Shown here piece by piece: positions 55,721-64,000 of a stretch of 64,000 nucleotides of DNA. The DNA lies in assembly GCA_002189035.1 (NCBI GenBank), contig NEEC01000002.1:3100001-3164000 (forward strand), read 5' to 3'. This DNA comes from Utricularia gibba (taxonomy: Eukaryota > Streptophyta > Magnoliopsida > Lamiales > Lentibulariaceae). Under the pieces are notes generated by a model that saw nothing but the letters and a program-made list of their open reading frames with translations, was not told the origin of the DNA and made no database searches. The translations under genes were made by a program, and so were the position numbers. How positions within the stretch are numbered: position 1 is the first letter of the stretch; each line of letters begins with the position of its first letter.

Positions 55721-58700
55721 TTACTTGCGGTGTCTCCTTTTGGCTTCAGCTCTCAGCCTCTTCTCCTCGTCCCACTCTCTGTCATATATGCTACAACCAG
55801 TGGAGTTAAGGCATTCACTTGCACACACACATTAAGCATTTTGCACCGTAACCAGGATTTTTGAAGCACAACAGCACTAATGCATGCAAAAACTGAAGAT
55901 AAATTTCAAATTTCATGAAAGGAAGAAATCAGGTAGAGGAGGATACGGATCACCATCGCGACGGGCCGTTTTGCTGACTGCTTCTTTTGCGTGGGACCTG
56001 AGGCCTGGATCTTCTATGTAACCAGGGCGCTGGACTCCAGCGCCCTTGCGATCGCCCCTATCTCTCAAGTCGTGTGGCTGGGATACGGTAATGGATAGAG
56101 GAGGAGGCGGCGATGCGGCAGGAAGATATTCACCAGGTTCGGATGGCAGATGCTCTCGTTTCAGCTTCCGCCGCTTTAAACTGGAATCCATGTCCTCCTT
56201 GCTAACACTCGGTTTGTCCCGCTCCCTTTCATCCATCTGTGAAAGCAAAATAAGCACAAGTAAATAAATAAACACGAAAACAAGGTAGAAGGTTTTGTAT
56301 GGTGTCTCCAGCTACCTTCATTAAGAAGATGTCACGCTCATCGCGCTTCCTATCACGAAACTCATCTTCTCTTCTCCGTTTGGCCTCGTCTGATAATGCT
56401 GAAATATTCTCCTCTGATTTTCTCCTTTCGCGTTCGTCATGCCTTGGAGAAAGCTTCTGTGAGCTTCTGCTGCTCCCGAATCGTCTGTCACCATCTTCAT
56501 CTCTTCGTCCGGCATTAACCGACTGAGGGATGAGATGGGGAGGAAGAGGAGGGGGTGGAGGGAGCCCCTGTCCATGATATCTGTCGTCTAGATGTGATTT
56601 GCTTCTGTCATCTTTACTTCTATCATCCTTCGGCATCCTGTCAAAACTCCTATCAGTGCCCCTATCCTGTACTCTCTCAACAGGGCGCTCTGTTCCATGG
56701 CCTTCTACTGATCTGTCCCTCAATTTGTCAGAAATCATGTCATCGGGACGTGGCTTCTCACTGCGCTCCAACCGTTCCTTGTTATCCCTGTCATATCTCT
56801 CACCGCTCTTGTCTTTTGATTTATCCACTGGCTTTTCAGCTATCTTGGGGTGATCATCAGAGAATGCTTTATCAGATGGTGTCCCGTGAAGCTTATCTAC
56901 AGCTCGCAAATCATTTGACCTCTCCTTGTCAGATGCCCGGGCCTCAATGCCATCCACATCTCTCGAAATGTTTTCTCCTTTCCGGCGTTTGTTAATATGC
57001 TCAAGCTCTTCGCTAGGGCTCGCCCTCTTTTGAGCTTTGTCACCAGTTTTTGAAGTTGGCATAAGGTTCTCCTGCCTAGGGGAACGGACTGGCCTTGAAA
57101 TCGGCCGTTTGTGCATTTCCGATATATCAGAGCCAACATCTTTTGCGGCATAAACCCTCGAATCAGATGACTTGTCATAAACAGTCTCCTCACTTGCCTC
57201 AGCACCATGATCAGGTCTGAGGGATGAGTGCAAAGATTTAGCAGCAGGAACCCCTGCAGCATTTCCTGGAATCGCAGCATTAGTACAAAGTGTTTAATTA
57301 ATAAATCACAGTCAGCCATTAGATGATGAGTGGATCAGTTTTCTACCACTAGAAGCAGAACTCGGGGGTCTAGCCACAGCCTTTCCGGATTTCTCATCAT
57401 CTTTCCCAGGGTCTTGTCGTTTAGCAGGAGCCCCAACAGGTGCAGACTTCTTAGCCGAAGCCCTTGGCTGTATTAGAGAACTGTGTTACCTACGCTGAAC
57501 ACTGATAAAGACAAACAGTGCAACCCAGGGTCCTAGTGGCTACGACATAAAAAGGAATTGGAGAATGAGAACTTCATAACCAAGTTTCGAAACCGCCATC
57601 CAAGAATTTAAAGGAATATCAAAAGCACAACTTGGCGACCAACCTAGAGTAAGCAGTTAAAAGTCTAAAGAAGAAAAACTACAGCAACTTTATAGAATCA
57701 AGGAACACATAGGCATATATGAATGAACAAATGCTTTAACAATTAAAATTGCAAGCCCTAAACCATACCTCAAGTTCCATAGCTGCTTTGGTAATTATTT
57801 TGTCATCCAGTGGCTTGCTTGTCAACTCATCAAGCTTTTGATTCTCTATTGTGCCCATAGTGCAATAGACGACACCAATTGACGAAGGAATATAGATTAG
57901 AACATAATTTAAAACAGAACGACCTCAAATTTCAAATTTCATGTAGAAGAATTGTTTCCCAACGTGGAACTAAATTTCACCTTCAGTGTTTCTGGATTCT
58001 GTGCCCAGATTTCCAGCCTCTGAATGCAGTCCAATGGGCATGATTCGAGCTCCTGTTTGCTCAACATGTGAAGCGCTTTGCAGAGCAGCAGAATTGCCAT
58101 TTATAGATTTGAGAGTAGGTGCTGGCGCTGGTTTTAAGTCAAGATAACCCATGCCAAATTCTTCATCTGTTAGCCAGGATGCCTACACCGCCAAAGACAG
58201 AAATAAAAACACTTCATCAGCTCAAGTTTTTCAGAGAACCTTGCCTTCTCTATTATTATGATAAAGTCGGAAAATCAATTTCTCAACTCCATTTTGCCCC
58301 TTGAAAAAACAAGCCACTATTTTCATGACAAACCTTTCTAGCAGCAAGGGCAGCAGCTACACCAGTCGCTAGGACTTTGAGATCCTCCCTCTCATCACTT
58401 TTGATCTTTGCAACCTATAAATGATTAAAAAAAAAAATAGTACAATAAGTATGTCAGTGTCAGCACTAAGCGAAATAACATATAAGGGTGCAATACCCTT
58501 TTCTCTACGTTGATGCCACTCTTCCGTGTAACAGGAAACACACTAGCAATCTTTGACAGCATGATAAGAGCATTTCGAATCTCCATTGACTCAGAAGATT
58601 CTAAACATTGAATCAGAATCTTGGTAATCCTTTGATTCCATTTCCAGTGTACCTACATTGCACAAATACTAAGATAGACATCCAAAAATAGGCAAGCACC

Positions 58701-61700
58701 CATTCAGAGCACATACGTCAGTTAATCTGAACACCCTGTCAGACGAAAACAAATAAAATCACTATCCAGATGAGGAACGAGATCCAAACCAGGGTTTGAT
58801 TACTTCCCCAAAATCAAGAGTGTAAACAGGTAAGAGGAGGATGATTAGAAAAACAAGTATATATCCAGAAATGGAAAAGAACCAGGCGTCACCAAACATG
58901 ATATTTAGCTTAAGAAAGAAGGGTCGTTGAATAGTCAGTTATTCTTTTAAGAAAATAATAAAGAACCACAGCAGCAGTTTTCGACTTGCTACCTTGATAA
59001 ATTGACCGTAGGTGACCCGTTGGCTATTGGGATATCTATAATACACAGCAAAACCAGGCATGTTCCCGCACTCCCGCTCATATATTGATTCATCACTCTG
59101 AAAATGGAAGGTCTCTGTGAGTATAAAAATGATTTTGCACAATGGGCAAATGAATAATCAATGGGATCATGATACAAGATGACGTGAAATTCAAAATGCT
59201 GACCTTCCACTGATATGCAGTTTTCAGCGTCTCGAAAAGAAATCTTCCAAGTCGGCCAACTTCATACTCAGTGCTACAGCATATTATCGGTTGCAAGGTT
59301 TTGCATATCAGAACATCGATATGGTTCACAGTGTTGAAGAATGGTGTTCCCAGAGAATGAAGTGTATTCACAAAAAGCGCACAGTAAACAGCATCTGGCA
59401 TGCTAAATGTGCATCGAGGAAATATGCAACGCTGAAGAAACTCCATGTTAATTTTCAATGTGTCTGGGCATGAACTCAACCATGTATCCTTCTCACGAGA
59501 CAACCGGATACGCACAGATTCAACATGTTCTTCATGTTTCTGGAGTTCAGTAGTCAACCTATCAAGAGATTCTTGAATTCTTTCTTTATCCTTTTTCCTT
59601 TTAGCAATTGCAGAACTTGAATTGTCAGAGACTTCTTCAAGAGCTTTAAGTGCAGAGTGGAATTTTGAAAGCTCGGACTCGTAACAATTTCTGGGCACAT
59701 AAAGATCATAAAGCGTAAGACCCCAGAAGGTTGCATATAAATCGGGAGACAAGCTATTCCAGGCTTTTATGGGCAACATTGTCTTGACAGTGTCAAGCAG
59801 ATTAAGCCATCTGCAAAGTACATACAAACAGTTGAGTATTCAGAGAAAGAAATATTATAAATATTTCATAAATATAATGTCCATCAATAGAAAAAAAATA
59901 TATATATAACGGAAGAATGTTACAGAAGAATATTACGTAATAGGTTTGCGAGAAGCGCCGAGATCTAAAACCAGCGAGTTGTACAAATCAACAGGCTCAG
60001 GCTCCTTGTCTACTTCAGAAGGTTGCAAGGCTTCCCTACAGTCGGCTGGCCAGAAAGATGCTTGATTTTGTTGGCGCCTGAAAAGTCTTAAAACTGGCCG
60101 GTATATCAAAAAGACCACCTAGGAAAAATAACATGGACTCACTGAGTATGAAAGTTGTTTGGATCCTATTCTGTAATGAGCATCCCACAACAAGATGGAA
60201 AAAAACAAGGTTCAACATAAAATATGTATAGGATACCTCAGGATCAAGATGATACTGATGTACAAGGTCATCAAGGGTGGGAATAAGCAGAGCATAGCTT
60301 GATACGGGTGTCACTGCACTGCAGAGGAAGTCCACGTACTGAAGAAGGGTTCCATGACATCTGTCGAACTGTTCACTAACCATTTTGATATGAGGTGCAT
60401 CTGCTTTTATCACAACTCTGCAAAAGCACATAGGAAGCCTTAATAAGAAGGGAAACATGGTAAAATCAATGTTAGGTGCGCCTGCTTTTTATAAAAAGAG
60501 AAAATGAATCAAGGAAAACATTGTGCGCAATATGCTTGTACAAAAAGCAATGGCAGTAAGATGGCACAATGTGATGAAATTGTATGAAGCATAACAGAGC
60601 ATACAGAGATCGATGCTGAGAAATCAGAAGTAGTAGTGGAATTGCCAGCTTAGGCTCATCCTTAGGCAGTAAAGAATCTCTAAGCCTGTTGGTCGACTTA
60701 ATCAATGCCTGCAAAATGAATTTGAGTCTCACTACTTGGGTAAACAAGTTAAAACCCAAAAATAAAATCCTGCAATTACTTTGTTATTCCTTGTAATTCC
60801 AAGTGACGTAGCTTGGTAGCGGAGAGTCTCACTTCCAGCCATGGCGTCTAGTTGTTCCTCTGTCATGTTTTCTGTATACTGGACATTAGCCATCTGCTGT
60901 ATCAACTCCTACAAAACATCCACAAAATCACAAAAAAAACTCCATTTAAAAAAATAGAGTCATTGATATAGCATGAATAAAAAAAAAAGTGAAACAACCT
61001 GCAGTAATACAAGCTCAATGCCATTCCCCTTCTTCAATTGATTCACAAGATACTGGAATAAACCCCTTAGCTCCATTGATGGATACTTCTTACATCTGAG
61101 AAAACATGATAGCCAGTATTTGTATGCCGAAAAATTTTCCAAATGTAACACATGATTACAACATCCCATTTTACACACCATGAGCTGGGTTCTCATTTTG
61201 GATTAGCCAGCTTAAAATGGAGATTCTATGAAGACACTAACCCAGTTAACAAAGTAAAAATCTAGAATGGTTAACAAGAAACATAATATACAACACAAAG
61301 TGTCGGAAGAAGAGGAAAGAAACATTAAGACCAATCAAGCACATATGGAGTAATATTCTTTGCACAGCAACAACAAAACTGAAAACATACAAATATACTT
61401 GAAGTGATTAATTACGAATTTTGGAGGAGAAAAATGTTGACATTGATGTATCTCCAAACTAATGCATCCAAGCAAAGCAATAGATACAGTTCAGGTACAG
61501 ACCTAAGCAATCATACACACCTTCAATTCACATGTTAAGTCACCTGTTGAGTTTATGTAGCCTAGCCAGTACTAAGGTGTATCACATCAATATACATATA
61601 AATCTCATACACTTACAAGCCACAATGAAACATCCAAGCTTCTTTTACATGTGTCCCCATCATTCTACATTTAAGACAAAATGGGGCCGCTCAAGAGCCT

Positions 61701-64000
61701 CGACCAGTGAGGACACAGAAAAACATGCTCTGCTTCATAGCACTAAGGTGGAAAACTGTGCAAACCTCACCCTCATATGCTAGGATGTTTCCAGTGGGAA
61801 ACTGAAAGATTGAAACTGATGTTTTGGTGACAAGACGCATACCAACTCGCAACCCATGAAGACAATACAGAGTACCTTGGTCTCAGAAATGAATGCCAAG
61901 AAAATTTTAACAGTCCTTGTCACAACCATCCTTGTCACAACCAAACCCATAATTGAGACGATCAACAACACCCATGCAAACTAGGAATCCAACTTACAAT
62001 TTCAATTTCCAAGGAGAGGGGTGCCAAAGTAGCACTGTCTTTGCAGATAAAAAATCATTCAAACCATCAAAGAGACCACAAGTATCAACAGAATCTCCCC
62101 ACCTCCAACACCACCATAAGTGTCAACAGCTTCTCATTGTTCAAAAATAAAATAAAATGGTCCACAGTCATGAGTCGTATTCCAACAAAACCTCTTTGGC
62201 ATTTCCAAACATGTAGCAGCAACAATCTCATTGGCTGCACAAGTTCATTCAAATCAAAATGTATTCCCACACAATGATCATTTTCCAGTGAAAATACACC
62301 ATCTATTTCATATTGAACTTGAAAAAATCCTCGCATCCATCCTGTGGCAAAATCACGAAGGACGCCACTCCAAATGCCAAAAAAATTCAAAAAAGGCAAA
62401 CCACGAATACATCTTCAATGAGACAGCAGGTTACTCCACCATTAAGAGTAGACTACTTTGGGCTTAGGGTTTAGGGTAATACCAAGAACACCCTCAACTA
62501 ATCTCCCCCAAGGACGGATGGGAATGACAATAGCAGAATCTACTGTCCCTAAATCTGATCTCTTTCAAGTAAGCATTTCCCAACCAAGTTCAGTCCTTAT
62601 TCAAACATCCTCATAGAGTCTCAAGCACTGAGACAGAAAGGGAACTAAAAAAGAACCAATGATTTCCTTTATCTGAAATTAGTCCACATAGAAATCTTCT
62701 TCATCACCACATAAAATCTACCCGGCCAGCACATGGAGGTGAAATAGGACAAATTTCTCAACCAATCAACCATGAAGATCAGCCAGGTCCATCATACAGC
62801 TCCAATAGATGGCTCCATCCGGATAGTCATCAGCAACTTGCTGAGTGGGCAGAGAATCCCATCAAGTTTAAGCATTCTAGAAGAATAATTTTATCGTATT
62901 TAATATTAATTTATTATATACCTAAAATACCAGAGTTCCCCAAGAAAAACTTGTTCAAATATTGACAAAACTACAGTTAACACAACAGCTCCTTAAACCC
63001 ACAATTCTATTTTTGTTCCGTTAATACTGAATAAAATCCAAGTGCAATACAAACCATGCCTCATTAAATATTGGAAACACGTCAACTCACTTATTTACGA
63101 AAAGTAGGCAATATCAGTTTTTACGGTCATCAATTGATAATCTACAGAAATTAGCAACACAGAAATCTATACCACAGAAGATGCATGAGGAAGAAGCAAG
63201 AGTTCCAGCAGCATGATGATCCAGATTAAAAAAAAAAATCAACAAACAAACACATAACACTGCATGACGGTGCATATGAGGGAAAGAGATCCATACAAGT
63301 GACCCCAAAATGAAGCAAGGGACTGGAGCCAATCCGATAAGTTGAGCCCATCATCTTTAAGCTTATCTCGGCCACCTTGGGCTAGACGTTCAATGACAAC
63401 ATACTCCAAGATGTCGTATTCAAGCTGTCAAAATGCCCAAGCAAAAAATTAAGAACTCAAATCAGAGGGAAAGAACATGAATCCTTAAATTTGATCGTCA
63501 ATCAGTGATAGCATCATCATCCACAACATCAGTGTAGTAGCGATGTATAGCAACAAGAAGATTTACTATATTGAATGAATGGTCCAAGTGGAAGTTTTGT
63601 ATAAAATTTAGCCCTGTAGTTGAGTCCTCAAAGGAACAAAACAAACTTCTGGCATTACACTTCATGATATGGTCAGTGAAAAAGCACAAACACCCAGAGC
63701 ACCAATTCCTCACCTGAAAGCATTGCCAACTGGATGTTTCTATACGGGCTAATAATTTACTTCCCAGAAATCGCTACTTAGCCCACTAGTCAATAGTGTA
63801 AAGTAGAAAACAAAATTGGTAATCTCGAACCTGTGTCAAATATTTGAATGCATCGACAACTGGAGCAATCATGTCTCTGTAGGCCTCTATCTGCAGATTA
63901 CATAACCATGTGAGAATTCCAACAGAAGAACAAATGATGAGTAACAGATAAATAACAACATTACCTGATGGACAATCGTACGAAGAACTGTCATTGGATT
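55721..64000 (-). CDS. THO2: THO complex subunit 2 (partial, C-terminal 1191 residues)
   Basis: Eighteen exons visible, running off the window at 64000: 64000-63965, 63890-63831, 63424-63297, 61095-60999, 60908-60780, 60708-60605, 60417-60237, 60118-59937, 59810-59204, 59097-58993, 58652-58497, 58414-58334, 58182-57981, 57845-57769, 57467-57347, 57265-56316, 56236-55947, 55790-55721. They sum to 3576 nt in one frame. THO2 is the scaffold of the THO/TREX complex, which couples transcription to mRNA export and small-RNA pathways in the nucleus. Recognised blocks: TVLRTIVHQ, LEYDILEYVVIERLAQGG, QQMANVQYTEN with DAMAGSETLRYQ, FLIYRPVLRLF, then NSLSPDLYATFWGLTLYDLY, CPDTLKINMEFLQRCIFPRC, SLGTPFFNTVNHIDVLICKT, GFAVYYRYPNSQRV, then WLTDEEFGMGYLDLKP. 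The Tho2 domain is followed by a long charged tail rich in D, R, K, E and S (exon 57265-56316) and ends EEKRLRAEAKRRHRK. The N-terminal third lies outside the window. Confidence 0.95.
55791..55946 (-). other. probable U12-type GT-AG intron, last intron of THO2
   Basis: 156-base intron. The donor GTATCCTCC matches the first seven positions of the U12 consensus. TGCCTTAAC (55813-55805) matches the U12 branch site at eight of nine, about 14 bases before the acceptor AG. The splice joins GDP to IYDREWDEEK in frame. Confidence 0.65.
61096..63296 (-). other. large intron of THO2
   Basis: At 2201 bases it is far longer than the other introns of this gene (mostly 70-410 bases). It carries a short interstitial telomere-like TTAGGGTTTAGGG at 62464-62476 and a 14-base unit repeated twice near 61915-61942. 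A minus-strand frame of 104 codons (62399-62085) shows no recognised domain. The flanking splice sites give an in-frame junction (FWGHL to CKKYPSMEL). The extra length suggests an old insertion whose nature I cannot identify. Confidence 0.7.

Noticed and set aside
60119-60236. GTATCCTAT donor in THO2 as a third U12 intron
   Set aside because: The donor fits, but there is no CCTTAAC-like branch site in the last 40 bases before the acceptor; an ordinary U2 intron is more likely.
1-64000. CRISPR arrays, operons or bacterial-type signals
   Set aside because: The window is plant nuclear DNA with spliceosomal introns; no regularly spaced repeats of that kind exist.

Overview
This is a plant nuclear window. 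It holds five host genes with plant-type exon-intron structure: a DELLA-type GRAS regulator, a GPI-anchored beta-1,3-glucanase, a vacuolar iron transporter, a TAPT1/POD1 membrane protein and the 3' two-thirds of THO2. They sit in AT-rich DNA full of LTR retrotransposons. The DELLA and the X8/GPI-type glucanase point to a vascular plant, most likely an angiosperm; I cannot name a lower taxon from sequence alone.

Layout. 1-4.7 kb: decayed Ty1/copia gag (minus) and Ty3/gypsy reverse transcriptase (plus) fragments. 4.7-6.4 kb: intronless DELLA/GRAS gene (minus) whose GID1-contact motifs are altered. 6.4-14 kb: DELLA upstream region, then gene-free AT-rich DNA. 14.05-16.2 kb: four-exon GH17 glucanase (minus). 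17.6-18.8 kb: Mutator-like transposase remnant (minus). 18.8-28.5 kb and 33.5-44.3 kb: two related Tat-type Ty3/gypsy elements in the same (minus) orientation. Each has a broken gag-pol and, between pol and the 3' LTR, a plus-strand gene with its own TATA box and three apparent introns. 30.65-32.45 kb: old deleted copia element with two recognisable LTRs. 40.05-41.2 kb: solo LTR nested in the pol of the second gypsy, with a 5-bp target duplication. 45.4-45.9 kb: copia integrase/RT relic. 47.3-48.8 kb: VIT1-type iron transporter (plus, four exons). 50.5-53.6 kb: POD1/TAPT1 homologue (minus, 11 exons), one intron of which has AT-AC U12-type signals. 55.7-64 kb: THO2 (minus, 18 exons visible), whose last intron also looks U12-type.

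The host genes are unrelated neighbours, not a pathway: GA signalling, callose turnover, vacuolar iron storage, ER/pollen-guidance membrane function and mRNA export (TREX). All four spliced models close in frame when exon lengths are summed: 1503, 720 and 1797 nt for the complete genes and 3576 nt for the partial THO2. The most unusual signals are the antisense spliced gene conserved in both gypsy copies, the AT-AC intron in the TAPT1 homologue, and the degenerate GID1-binding motifs of the DELLA protein.
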